Below the pieces are notes generated by a model. The model did no database searches. It was not told the DNA's origin and saw only the letters and a list, made by a program, of their open reading frames with translations. A DNA stretch of 35,832 nucleotides, taken from assembly GCA_017396665.1 (NCBI GenBank), contig JAFQLH010000027.1, positions 1 to 35,832 on the forward strand, in the 5' to 3' direction. Shown piece by piece: positions 7,372 to 14,897 of this stretch (its first letter is position 1; every line of letters starts with the position of its first letter). The position numbers were made by a program, and so were the translations under genes. This DNA is from Oscillospiraceae bacterium (GTDB lineage Bacteria; Bacillota; Clostridia; Oscillospirales; Ruminococcaceae).

Positions 7372-7642
7372 GGACAGTACGTATATAGACATTTGATATG
7401 TACTATTGAGGAAAACCCTTTTGAAAAAGGGTTGTTCCTCAAACTCCTTTCCTAAAACTTTTATAATAAATTTCAGCCCCATAGGGTGTACATCACAAAG
7501 TGGAGATTTTAGTCTCTCTTGGTGCATACCCTATGGGGCTGAAATTATGTTAAGAGTCTTTGTAAGGGGGCTTGGGGGACAAACTTTCTTCAGAAAGGTT
7601 TCCCCCGACAATACGCATCGAATATCTATACGGGTACTGTCC
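7372..7642. repeat. Non-coding fold-back element, copy A (271 bp)
   Basis: The whole gap between two convergent genes is one imperfect palindrome. The ends pair as GGACAGTAC / GTACTGTCC and continue imperfectly for ~20 bp. Inside are a left hairpin (7406-7442, TTGAGGAA...TTCCTCAA), a right hairpin (7574-7606, GGGGGA...TCCCCC) and a central perfect stem TTTCAGCCCCATAGGGT (7471-7487) / its complement (7528-7544). A small apical hairpin GGAGA-TTTTAG-TCTCT sits at 7502-7517. The segments 7443-7462 and 7551-7570 also pair, so the single strand could fold into a four-way junction. A second copy in reverse orientation lies at 24728-25007. No credible ORF is present. It could be a MITE-like element, a structured RNA, or a bidirectional terminator module. 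Confidence 0.9.
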
Positions 7643-7645
7643 TGA

Positions 7646-8383
7646 TTATACGTAGGATTCTTCTTTTGTTTTCTTTTTCTTTGACTTATAGATTTTCATA
7701 AGGCGGAGCTTGGACTTGACGCCTTTATAGGAGAGTATTCTTGTTACGATAGCTCCGACGACAAGGACTGCGAGAATGATTGTAACTGCGAGTTTTGAAT
7801 TCTTGCTGTACTCCGTGCCGTCTGCGATATACCTACCTACAAATGCGTTTGTCAGAGCGCAGATTATGTAGCCCATAAAGCCTGTAAAGCCTGACATAAA
7901 GCCCATTCTGTACGGGTCCATTTTTGAGCCGCCCGGCATAACATTCGAGTAAAGTGATATATGGCAGGCTATGTACATTACAAGGTGGGAGATAAGCTTC
8001 ACAGGAATGTACTTAGCGATTCCGAACACAATAAAGAATACAACATCTGAAAGAATAACTGCTGCAAATATGCTGTCAAGCGTAAGCGACATTGCCAGCG
8101 GAATCTTCGAGGTCCTTGCAGGGATTGTAGACACGAAGGTGTAATTCGAGCCGATATTTATTCCTATAAGCATCGAGGCAAAAAGCAGTATCAGAGAGGA
8201 TGCAACCTGAAGCCCCATAATTCCGCCGCCTTCTGCTTCTTCAACATTACCCAGCCTGAACAAAAAGTACACGCAGGCGAAATTTATAATTACCGCTATT
8301 AAAGTAAGCCACATACATCCGCTTTTCACAGGAAGCAGACTGAATATTTCGCTCAGACTTTTGCGATGAGTTTTGTTTTCCAT
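7646..8383 (-). CDS. ABC transporter membrane subunit
   Basis: 245 residues from the ATG at 8383, which follows AAAGGGA at ~8 nt; the longer open frame to 8452 would overlap the upstream gene with no ribosome-binding site. Several hydrophobic helices are visible (WLTLIAVIINFACVYFLF, VASSLILLFASMLIGINIG, TLDSIFAAVILSDVVFFIVFG, LAVTIILAVLVVGAIVT). The C-terminus is basic and probably cytoplasmic (KSKLRLMKIYKSKKKKTKEE). I recognise no catalytic motif. It is the last gene of the GntR-ATPase-permease-permease operon and shares its size and topology with the preceding membrane gene, so the two probably form the transmembrane part of one exporter. Substrate unknown. Confidence 0.78.
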   Translation of the reverse strand: MENKTHRKSLSEIFSLLPVKSGCMWLTLIAVIINFACVYFLFRLGNVEEAEGGGIMGLQVASSLILLFASMLIGINIGSNYTFVSTIPARTSKIPLAMSLTLDSIFAAVILSDVVFFIVFGIAKYIPVKLISHLVMYIACHISLYSNVMPGGSKMDPYRMGFMSGFTGFMGYIICALTNAFVGRYIADGTEYSKNSKLAVTIILAVLVVGAIVTRILSYKGVKSKLRLMKIYKSKKKKTKEESYV

Positions 8384-8405
8384 TTGTTTTTCCCTTTCAT
8401 AAAAT

Positions 8406-9203
8406 CTATTTGTTCTGATACCATGCGGTCTTTTCTGCTCTCTTTTCCACAACTGCCTTCTGGATTACAACGATTGCAATAATGCAGATGAGGGAAAGAG
8501 CAATGCCGACATATCCCGAAAGGAAGCCGAACATATCAATGTCTATGAACTTATCCGCAAAGTCCAGCATAAGTCCAATCCATACTATGTAGTAGATAAC
8601 GAGAGCTGCTGAAAGTATAATTCCTCTTGCCTTTTCCGAAAGACCTCTTATAACATAGAAGGAGAGAAGATAGGACACGAGTATGAATACTGCGGCAGTA
8701 GTTCCCCAGATGCCGAGTGTGCCCTTTACCACTTCAAAGCGGTCATCAATTATTATCATAACATTCGGGAAAACCGATGAGAAGAATACAAATGCCGAAG
8801 ATATCATAAATGAACGGAAGGAGAGCTTGTATGCGTCAACTTTTCTGATAGGAAGGTGCATCATAGTTTCTGCGATTGTAGCACATCCGTCTAAGTTTCC
8901 TCTCGCCTTGCTTGCAGCGGCAGGGTCATTCGGAATACAGCTGTTTAGTGTGAACAGCATAAATGCCATAAATCCCGATGTGCAGCAGAAGGTAGCGATT
9001 GTTGACTTGTCCTCGAGGAAATCATTTGTGTCAAAGATTGACCCAAATACACAGGCTGCAAGCATAATCAGTGCCATAGCTATGTAGATAATGCTTATAA
9101 CGATATTTGTTCTGCCGGTAAGACAGCGGAACACCTTTTTTGTCCTCGTTACATTTGAGTAGGAGGGATTGTATTTAACCTGCTCCTTTTTCTTTCTAGC
9201 CAT
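8406..9203 (-). CDS. ABC transporter membrane subunit
   Basis: 265 residues. The start is the ATG at 9203, with GGAGG 8 nt upstream; an in-frame TTG at 9218 falls within that ribosome-binding site. The N-terminus is basic (MARKKKEQVKYN), followed by about six hydrophobic segments (NIVISIIYIAMALIMLAACVFG, ATFCCTSGFMAFMLFTL, SFMISSAFVFFSSVFPNVMIII, GTTAAVFILVSYLLSFYVI, IILSAALVIYYIVWIGLMLDF, VGIALSLICIIAIVVIQKAVV). It overlaps the ATPase stop codon by 8 nt, which suggests translational coupling. It is probably the partner of the next membrane gene. Peptide or antibiotic export of the Ytr/Bcr type is the usual context for such operons, but the substrate cannot be read from sequence. Confidence 0.8.
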   Translation of the reverse strand: MARKKKEQVKYNPSYSNVTRTKKVFRCLTGRTNIVISIIYIAMALIMLAACVFGSIFDTNDFLEDKSTIATFCCTSGFMAFMLFTLNSCIPNDPAAASKARGNLDGCATIAETMMHLPIRKVDAYKLSFRSFMISSAFVFFSSVFPNVMIIIDDRFEVVKGTLGIWGTTAAVFILVSYLLSFYVIRGLSEKARGIILSAALVIYYIVWIGLMLDFADKFIDIDMFGFLSGYVGIALSLICIIAIVVIQKAVVEKRAEKTAWYQNK

Positions 9204-10086
9204 TGTTTTCGCCTCCAAGCTCTACAATGTCCTCTCTGTGTCCCCAGATGCTGAAGGTGAGGAGGTTTTCAATGTTTGGTGTCCTTGTTGAAACGTTCTT
9301 GAATGAGTCAAGATGACTTCTTTCAACGAGTGCCTCAAAGCTTACGCTTCCACGTCTTACACCTACGCAAAGGTCCTTGTTTGTAACGTTAAGGCTCTCA
9401 AGCGGACCTGATATAACAGCGTACTTTTCTTCAATTCTGTCGATATCCATGCTCTCTGTTACCTTGCCGTTTATGAGAACAGTAACGCAGTCTGCAATCT
9501 TGTCAAGGTCGCCGGTGATGTGGGTTGAGAAAAGAACCGACTTGTCGCCGTCTGCTACAACCTCTCTCAATATGTCAAGCACTTCAATTCTTGCAACAGG
9601 GTCAAGTCCCGCAGTCGGCTCGTCAAGAATGAGCAGGTCAGGGTGATGAGCAAGAGTAAGGGCAAGCATTGCCTTTGTCTTCATACCCTTTGAGTATGTA
9701 GAAAACTTCTTCTTAGGCGGAAGATTCCACATCTTTGCGTACTTCTCGAAAAGCTCCTGGTCCCAGTTGCGATATATGTGTGCAAAAGCCTTGGCGTAGT
9801 TTTTGATGTTTGAGGTAACAATAAGATAGTCCTCGTCTGCAACGTAGCCGATTCTTTCCTTGCAGGCAATCTCTTCCTTGGTGTTGTCCATACCAAAGAT
9901 ATCTATCTGTCCGCCTGACTTTTCAATAGCGTTTAAAATAAGCTTGATGATTGTGGTCTTGCCTGCACCGTTTTCTCCGACAAGTCCCATTACCATACCC
10001 TTAGGAAGCTCAAAGCTTACGTCGTCGAGCTTGAAGTCCTCATATTCCTTGCTCAGCTTTTCAATCTTAAGTGCTGTGTTTTTCAT
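9196..10086 (-). CDS. ABC transporter ATP-binding protein (YtrB/BcrA type)
   Basis: 296 residues. Walker A GENGAGKTT is at 37-45, the ABC signature in the relaxed form YSKGM at 131-135, Walker B LLILDEP at 151-157 with D-loop GLDP, and the switch His in FSTH at 187-190. After the ~215-residue ATPase core is a C-terminal tail (SGPLESLNVTNKDLC onward) of the kind found in Bcr/Ytr-type ATPases. The protein should energise the two membrane subunits encoded just downstream. It starts 17 nt after the GntR gene's stop and overlaps the next gene by 8 nt, so the whole set is one transcription unit under the GntR operator. Confidence 0.93.
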   Translation of the reverse strand: MKNTALKIEKLSKEYEDFKLDDVSFELPKGMVMGLVGENGAGKTTIIKLILNAIEKSGGQIDIFGMDNTKEEIACKERIGYVADEDYLIVTSNIKNYAKAFAHIYRNWDQELFEKYAKMWNLPPKKKFSTYSKGMKTKAMLALTLAHHPDLLILDEPTAGLDPVARIEVLDILREVVADGDKSVLFSTHITGDLDKIADCVTVLINGKVTESMDIDRIEEKYAVISGPLESLNVTNKDLCVGVRRGSVSFEALVERSHLDSFKNVSTRTPNIENLLTFSIWGHREDIVELGGENNG

Positions 10087-10103
10087 AATTCTATATCCTC
10101 CCG

Positions 10104-10490
10104 TTAAACTTCCTCTGAACCCTCTGCATAAGCCTTGTCGATAGTATCAATAATAGCCTGCTTGGGTATACCGTGCTCCTTGCATTCTGATGCGGTGTTG
10201 TGAATATCTTTTAAAAGCTCGTCTTGTCGACCCTTCTGGAGCTCACCTAGCTTGTCGAGTTTAACAAACGTGCCCTTGCCAGATACCGTGTATACAAGCC
10301 CCTCGTGTTCGAGGTCAATGTAGGCTCGCTTTGTTGTAATAGCACTGACATTAAGGTCTTTAGCAAGCTGTCTTACACTCGGCAAAAGCTCGTTGTTCTT
10401 GAGCTTTCCGTCATAAATAGCCTTCTTGATACCGTCTTCAATCTGTTCGTACATCGGCTTGTCACTCGTGTAGCTTATGGTTATATTCAT
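10104..10490 (-). CDS. GntR-family transcriptional regulator, YtrA subfamily
   Basis: 128 residues from the ATG at 10490, preceded by AAGGAGA; the open frame upstream of this lies in the promoter and is ignored. The winged-helix DNA-binding domain fills most of the protein (PMYEQIEDGIKKAIYDG, then LPSVRQLAKDLNVSAITTKRAYIDLEHEGLVYTVSGKGTFV). Only a ~40-residue helical C-terminal tail follows, which is the short architecture of the YtrA subfamily. As first gene of an ABC-exporter operon with a palindrome over its own -10, it is very probably an autorepressor relieved by the transporter's substrate (inference from the YtrA paradigm). Confidence 0.92.
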   Translation of the reverse strand: MNITISYTSDKPMYEQIEDGIKKAIYDGKLKNNELLPSVRQLAKDLNVSAITTKRAYIDLEHEGLVYTVSGKGTFVKLDKLGELQKGRQDELLKDIHNTASECKEHGIPKQAIIDTIDKAYAEGSEEV

Positions 10491-10516
10491 CAAGATTCTC
10501 CTTTCACAAGAATTTT

Positions 10517-10549
10517 GTATACTGTGTATATGCTGTATATACAGTATAC
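10517..10549. promoter_or_regulatory. Palindromic operator of the GntR operon
   Basis: Inverted repeat GTATACTGTGTATA - TGCTG - TATATACAGTATAC, 13 of 14 positions symmetric. The distal half contains the -10 hexamer of the minus-strand promoter, so a bound dimer would block RNA polymerase. It is probably the site of the YtrA-like regulator encoded next to it. Confidence 0.8.
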
Positions 10550-10571
10550 CACCCCTATACACACTTGTCAA
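10543..10571 (-). promoter_or_regulatory. Sigma-A promoter of the GntR-ABC operon
   Basis: On the minus strand, TTGACA (10571-10566), a 17-nt spacer and TATACT (10548-10543). The -10 lies inside the operator palindrome. Confidence 0.88.
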
Positions 10572-10594
10572 CCCCTTTTTAATAATTTTTTGAG

Positions 10595-10623
10595 TTGACA
10601 AAACGCTTGCCTTGTGATATCAT
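10595..10623 (+). promoter_or_regulatory. Sigma-A promoter of pnuC
   Basis: TTGACA (10595-10600), 17-nt spacer, TATCAT (10618-10623). It is divergent from the GntR promoter, with the two -35 boxes 23 nt apart. Transcription would start near 10630, which leaves a ~108-nt leader. Confidence 0.82.
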
Positions 10624-10644
10624 AAGAATGCAATAAATAATATA

Positions 10645-10724
10645 CTGCCACCGGGTAGAAGGATTATGGTATCCGTTTGCGTTTCGTTAGGTCTTTGAAG
10701 AAACGCAGGCGGATTTGTTTTTTG
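10645..10724 (+). promoter_or_regulatory. Candidate riboswitch/attenuator leader of pnuC
   Basis: A strong intrinsic terminator sits before the gene: stem ATCCGTTTGCGTTTC (10671-10685) with GAAACGCAGGCGGAT (10700-10714), then TTGTTTTTTG. Upstream are two small hairpins: CTGCC-ACCG-GGTAG (10645-10658) and GGAT-TATGGT-ATCC (10661-10674). Their loops carry complementary ACC and GGT, so they could kiss or form a pseudoknot. The second hairpin's ATCC is also the first strand of the terminator, so the two folds exclude each other, which is the logic of a ligand-controlled attenuator. I do not recognise the aptamer; NAD+ or a precursor is the natural guess from the gene. The ATG follows with GAGGAG. 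Confidence 0.7.
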
Positions 10725-10737
10725 AGGAGATAGTTCT

Positions 10738-11433
10738 ATGAAGCTTTCATCTTATTTTACAGCCCTTGAAAAGGGAATATGGATATGCTCGATGATAGCG
10801 ATAGTCGTATCGTTTGTAATATGCGGTGAGGTTGACATTATGGTGCTGTCAGCCTGTCTTATGGGAGCCACGGGGCTTATATTCCTTGCGAAGGGAAACC
10901 CTGTAGGTCAGATTCTGACGGTGACCTTTTCGCTTGCCTACGGAATAGTGTCGCTCAAGTGCCGATACTGGGGAGAGATGATAACCTACCTCGGAATGAG
11001 TATGCCGATGGCGGCAATGGCGGCTGTTGCCTGGTACAGAAATCCGTTTGAGAAGGGAAAGAGCGAGGTTAAAATCCGAAAGCTCAGAGCATTGGATGTC
11101 GCTTTGCTTGCTTTATTTGCAGGGGTAACTACATTCGTGTTTTACTTTATACTGAAGTATTTTGACACTCCAAGCCTTACAGCAAGTACTGTGTCTATCA
11201 CAACAAGCTTTTTTGCGGCGGGGCTTACGTTCCTTAGAAGTCCGTATTACGCACTTGCGTATACTGCAAACGATTTGGTGCTTATATACCTGTGGGTTTC
11301 GGCGAGCAGCAGCGACAAGCAGTTCATACCGATGATAACCTGCTTTATGATTTTCCTTGTCAATGATATGTACGGCTTTTTCAGCTGGAGAAAAATGAAC
11401 AAGCGGCAGAGCCTTAAAGACACTGCCGCCTGA
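10738..11433 (+). CDS. pnuC: PnuC-family nicotinamide riboside (or related vitamin precursor) transporter
   Basis: 231 residues, about seven hydrophobic segments, typical length for the family. PnuC proteins carry nicotinamide riboside across the membrane for salvage into NAD. The family's features are seen near the C-terminus: NDLVLIYLWV (~178-187) and a final NDMYGFFSWRKM, with Trp, Asn and Tyr at the positions expected around the substrate channel. The start is the ATG at 10738 with GAGGAG 8 nt upstream. Expression appears to be controlled by a terminator-bearing leader. Related PnuT/PnuX proteins carry thiamine or riboflavin; no TPP or FMN riboswitch is visible here, so the nicotinamide-type substrate is favoured but not proven. 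Confidence 0.88.
   Translation: MKLSSYFTALEKGIWICSMIAIVVSFVICGEVDIMVLSACLMGATGLIFLAKGNPVGQILTVTFSLAYGIVSLKCRYWGEMITYLGMSMPMAAMAAVAWYRNPFEKGKSEVKIRKLRALDVALLALFAGVTTFVFYFILKYFDTPSLTASTVSITTSFFAAGLTFLRSPYYALAYTANDLVLIYLWVSASSSDKQFIPMITCFMIFLVNDMYGFFSWRKMNKRQSLKDTAA
11403..11429 (-). terminator. Possible terminator of the alkD-like gene inside the pnuC 3' end
   Basis: Stem GCGGCAG / CTGCCGC with a 13-nt loop lies in the last codons of pnuC. On the minus strand it is followed by a moderately T-rich TTGTTCATTTTT. The two genes converge with only a 10-nt gap and I see no other terminator. Confidence 0.4.
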
Positions 11434-11443
11434 AAATGCGATA

Positions 11444-12133
11444 CTATTTAATTGTAAGAGTACGGAGTAGAGCCTTCTGCTCGTTTGTAATGCGATAGCT
11501 TTCGATTGCCTTGCGGATGGTCTTGTTATGGGTCCATAGGTCGAGACGGTTGCCTGTGAGTAGCGGGAGAGTGCTGTCATACTGTTTTGCAAGGGCAGTT
11601 GCGAAAAACCACGCCCTCATCATATTGACGTAATACTCCTCGCTTTTTATATCCGCTACGATGCTGAGAATTTCAGGTGAAAAGTGCTCATCTAAGAAAA
11701 AGCTCATAAGGCACTTTATCCCGAACCTTACGGTGTAGGTGTGGCTTGATGAAATCCACTCGTATGCCTTTTTCAAAAGCTCGTCGGGGTGCTTTTTGAA
11801 GACCTTCGGCGAAAGGCAGTCGCAGGTTGCCCAGTTGTCTATATGAGGCAGAAACTTATCAACAAGTCCTACGCAACGCAGGAAGTCCTTTTCACGCTCG
11901 ATGATAAATGCGTGGAGATTGTTTTCCTCGTAAAATCTGTGCGGAAGGTCATCGAGAAATAAATCCTTGTCCTTTCTGCCACATAGCTCCTTAGCGTATT
12001 GTCTGAGCTTCGGTGTGCGTATGCCGATAACGCTCTCAGGGTCTGCTGAAGGAATCAGCGGAAGGTGAAAGCTTCTGTATTTTTCGTCTGCCATTGAAAC
12101 AAGCTTTTCACGTATCTCCTTTATAATATCCAT
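11444..12133 (-). CDS. DNA alkylation repair protein (AlkD-like HEAT-repeat glycosylase family)
   Basis: 229 residues from the ATG at 12133, with GGAAGGA 8 nt upstream. The sequence is all-helical with the pattern of AlkD/AlkC HEAT-like proteins: VIGIRTPKLRQYAKEL near the start, FYEENNLHAFIIER, HIDNWATCDCLSPKVF (~95-110, the family's NWATCD segment), and SHTYTVRFGIKCLMSFFL. AlkD enzymes excise bulky or charged N3/N7-alkylated purines without base flipping. Firmicute homologues of this shorter type are often annotated by family only, so glycosylase activity is inferred. It is monocistronic, has its own promoter, and converges on pnuC. Confidence 0.88.
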   Translation of the reverse strand: MDIIKEIREKLVSMADEKYRSFHLPLIPSADPESVIGIRTPKLRQYAKELCGRKDKDLFLDDLPHRFYEENNLHAFIIEREKDFLRCVGLVDKFLPHIDNWATCDCLSPKVFKKHPDELLKKAYEWISSSHTYTVRFGIKCLMSFFLDEHFSPEILSIVADIKSEEYYVNMMRAWFFATALAKQYDSTLPLLTGNRLDLWTHNKTIRKAIESYRITNEQKALLRTLTIK

Positions 12134-12165
12134 AGCCAAAATCCTTCCTTTGAGTGTTTGTATTA

Positions 12166-12194
12166 AATATACTTCAGATGAAAACGTTTGTCAA
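12166..12194 (-). promoter_or_regulatory. Sigma-A promoter of the alkD-like gene
   Basis: Minus strand: TTGACA (12194-12189), 17-nt spacer, TATATT (12171-12166), 33 nt upstream of the ATG. Confidence 0.82.
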
Positions 12195-12224
12195 GGTAAT
12201 TTGCACAAATCGTGCTCAGGATAA

Positions 12225-12253
12225 TTGACATTTGTGACAATGGGGACTATAAT
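12225..12253 (+). promoter_or_regulatory. Consensus sigma-A promoter of the MATE-MFS operon
   Basis: TTGACA (12225-12230), 17-nt spacer, TATAAT (12248-12253): full consensus in both hexamers. It is back to back with the alkD-like promoter. Confidence 0.9.
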
Positions 12254-12315
12254 GTAGTTGAAACACAGCAAAAGGATTTTGTCTGTGATTTTTTTGCGTA
12301 AAGAGGGGAAGGAAA

Positions 12316-13704
12316 GTGTCACAAAGCAGAAATATAGATATGTGTGAAGGACCGCTTTTTGGCAAGATAGTAAGGTATACTATTCCTATTATCCTCACAG
12401 GCGTGCTGCAGCTTTTGTTCAACGCCGCCGACCTTGTCGTTGTCGGAAGATACGGAAGTGAGTTTTCTGTCGGAGCAGTAGGCTCAACAGGACCTATCAT
12501 AAATCTTATAGTAAACCTGTTTATAGGACTCTCGGTAGGCGCAGGTGTAACAGTCGCTCTCGCCCTTGGCGCAGGCAGAAATGACGACGTAAGAAAGATA
12601 GTCCATACAGCAATCCCGACAGCACTGGTCAGCGGAGCTATACTGACTGTGGTCGGTGTCTGCGGTTCAAGATTGTTCTTGTCGCTTATGTCAACGCCCG
12701 ACAATATAATCGGTTTGTCAGCAGTCTATATGAGAATATACTTTTGTGGAATAACCGCAAGTATGGTGTATAACTTCGGCTCCGCAATACTCCGTGCAGC
12801 AGGGGATACAAAGGGCCCGCTTATATATCTTACAACTGCAGGCGTAATCAATGTCCTTCTCAATCTGTTTTTTGTAATCTTGTTTGATATGAACGTTGCA
12901 GGCGTAGCACTTGCTACATCACTTTCTCAGTGCGTGTCTGCCGTGCTTATTGTCCGTGCACTTATGAAAAGACAGGATGCCTGCAAGCTTGTGCTCAGAG
13001 ATATGAAGATATATAAAAACCAGCTTATGCGTATGGTCAGAATAGGACTTCCCGCAGGAATACAGGGCTCGCTGTTTTCAATATCAAACGTAATTATTCA
13101 GTCATCTGTAAACTCCTTCAAGGAAATCGCCGTGTCGGGCAATGCCGCCGCCCAGAATATCGAGGGCTTTGTCTATACAACAATGAATTCCTTCCACCAG
13201 ACAGCCGTAAACTTTACAGGCAAGAACTACGGTGCAGGCAAGCTCAAGCGTATAAGTAAGATTACCGCAATCTGCCTCGGAAGTGTCTTTGTAGCAGGCT
13301 TTGTCGCAGGTAATGCCGCATATCTTCTCGGCGATAAGCTGCTGGGAATATACCTGCCCGATTCACCGGAAGCTGTAGAGTACGGAATTGCAAGACTCAA
13401 GGCTATCTGTGTGCCGTACTTTGTCTGCGGACTCATGGACGTTACAACAGGTATAATACGAGGTCTGGGTGCGTCAATTTCGCCTATGTTCATAACAGTA
13501 CTGGGTGTATGCGGCGTAAGAGTGCTGTGGGTGTATACCGTCTTTACAATCCCGAAATACCATACCCTCGACAGCCTCTATCTTTCATATATAATATCGT
13601 GGACAATAGCTCTGCTTGCAGAGCTTGTCGCGTACGCAATACTTATGTCAAGAGCCAGAAAATCGCAGGAGCAAAGGCTCTTGCAACAGGAGAATAACAC
13701 ATGA
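12316..13704 (+). CDS. MATE-family multidrug efflux transporter
   Basis: 462 residues, twelve hydrophobic segments, the standard MATE length. The start is a GTG at 12316 after AGGGGAAGG; an ATG at 12340 (MCEGPLFGKI) is a possible alternative with no ribosome-binding site. The family opening is clear: GPLFGKIVRYTIPIILTGVLQLLFNAADLVVVGRYG (quoted in part), with the repeated half starting near the LPAGIQGSLFSISNVIIQ segment at ~240. MATE proteins export cationic drugs or metabolites in exchange for Na+ or H+; no substrate can be assigned. Its TGA overlaps the ATG of the following MFS gene (ATGA), so the two are translated from one message. Confidence 0.93.
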   Translation: MSQSRNIDMCEGPLFGKIVRYTIPIILTGVLQLLFNAADLVVVGRYGSEFSVGAVGSTGPIINLIVNLFIGLSVGAGVTVALALGAGRNDDVRKIVHTAIPTALVSGAILTVVGVCGSRLFLSLMSTPDNIIGLSAVYMRIYFCGITASMVYNFGSAILRAAGDTKGPLIYLTTAGVINVLLNLFFVILFDMNVAGVALATSLSQCVSAVLIVRALMKRQDACKLVLRDMKIYKNQLMRMVRIGLPAGIQGSLFSISNVIIQSSVNSFKEIAVSGNAAAQNIEGFVYTTMNSFHQTAVNFTGKNYGAGKLKRISKITAICLGSVFVAGFVAGNAAYLLGDKLLGIYLPDSPEAVEYGIARLKAICVPYFVCGLMDVTTGIIRGLGASISPMFITVLGVCGVRVLWVYTVFTIPKYHTLDSLYLSYIISWTIALLAELVAYAILMSRARKSQEQRLLQQENNT

Positions 13705-14867
13705 CAACACTTTTGCTGGTAGTAATATACCTGTCATTTATAAGCCTCGGTCTGCCCGATTCGCTTTTAGGCTCAGCTTGGCCTGTTATGAGACTCGATA
13801 TCGGAGCAGAGCTTTCATGGGCAGGAATACTATCTATGATAATGGCGTTTGCGACCATTATCTCAAGCCTCATATCAGACTTTCTTACAAGAAAGCTCGG
13901 TACAGGTCTGCTCACCGCAACAAGCGTGCTTGTTACGGCAGCTTCGCTGTTTGGCTTTGCAACGGTAGATAATTTCTATATCCTCTGCCTCATATGTGTT
14001 CCGTACGGAATAGGTGCTGGCTCTGTCGATGCCGCCCTCAATAATTACGTCGCACTCCATTTTGCATCAAGACATATGAGCTGGCTGCACTGCTTCTGGG
14101 GCGTCGGTGCGTCAATAAGTCCGTATATAATGTCTTACTGTATCGGTCAGGATAAGGGCTGGCAGGGCGGATACCTGTCGGTGTCGGTTTTGCAGATTGT
14201 TCTTACAGCGATTATTTTCCTGAGCCTTCCGCTTTGGAAAAAACGCTCAGCAGAAAGCGACGACACGCAGGCAAAGAATATCGGCATCAAGGGTGCACTC
14301 AGAATAAAGGGAGTAAAGTGGATTCTCATAACCTTCTTCTGCTACTGCGCAATGGAGTCAACAGCAGGTCTGTGGGCAAGCTCCTACCTCGTAAGCTGTA
14401 GGGGAGTAGATGCCCCGACAGCCGCTAAGTTTGCGTCTCTCTTTTACCTCGGAATAACCGCAGGAAGGTTTTTCTGCGGCTTTATCGCTGAAAGGCTGGG
14501 CGACAAAAGGCTCATACTCATAGGAAGTGCAGTCCTCATAAGCGGAATTATTCTCATAATGCTTCCGCTTGATAACGGAGTGCCGGCGCTTGTCGGACTC
14601 GTGGTAGTAGGGCTTGGCTGTGCACCGATTTATCCGTCGGTTATCCACTCAACACCGTTTTGCTTTGGCAAGGAAAACTCCCAGGCAATCATCGGTATAC
14701 AAATGGCCAGCGCATATACAGGCACAACCTTTATGCCGCCTGTCTTCGGGCTTATCGCACAGTATATCTCGGCGCAGGTGTATCCGTTCTTTCTAATGCT
14801 GTTTGCGGTGCTTATGCTCGTTACATATAGTTTTACAGTGAAAAGTGTCTCCTCTGCACAGCAGTAA
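13701..14867 (+). CDS. Major facilitator superfamily (MFS) transporter
   Basis: 388 residues, about twelve membrane segments. The MFS layout is visible: GLPDSLLGSAWPVM in helix 1, an inter-helix loop DFLTRKLG (~55-62), a conserved HCFWGVGASISPYIMSY (~130), a central charged loop (LWKKRSAESDDTQAKN), and a second-half repeat with AERLGDKR. The fold resembles the fucose-permease/YfkF-like group, which tends to transport sugars or small metabolites; the substrate is unknown. It overlaps the MATE gene by 4 nt and is followed by a terminator, so the operon has two genes. Confidence 0.9.
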   Translation: MTTLLLVVIYLSFISLGLPDSLLGSAWPVMRLDIGAELSWAGILSMIMAFATIISSLISDFLTRKLGTGLLTATSVLVTAASLFGFATVDNFYILCLICVPYGIGAGSVDAALNNYVALHFASRHMSWLHCFWGVGASISPYIMSYCIGQDKGWQGGYLSVSVLQIVLTAIIFLSLPLWKKRSAESDDTQAKNIGIKGALRIKGVKWILITFFCYCAMESTAGLWASSYLVSCRGVDAPTAAKFASLFYLGITAGRFFCGFIAERLGDKRLILIGSAVLISGIILIMLPLDNGVPALVGLVVVGLGCAPIYPSVIHSTPFCFGKENSQAIIGIQMASAYTGTTFMPPVFGLIAQYISAQVYPFFLMLFAVLMLVTYSFTVKSVSSAQQ

Positions 14868-14897
14868 CAGTATCAAAATCAATAGATGAAATGAATA

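Noticed and set aside
7406-7645. Open frames within fold-back element A (and likewise 24731-24827 in element B)
   Set aside because: They arise from the palindromic repeat, differ between the copies and lack usable ribosome-binding sites.
10624-10737. TPP, FMN, preQ1, ZTP or fluoride riboswitch upstream of pnuC
   Set aside because: None of their conserved core sequences is present; only the terminator and two small hairpins can be supported.
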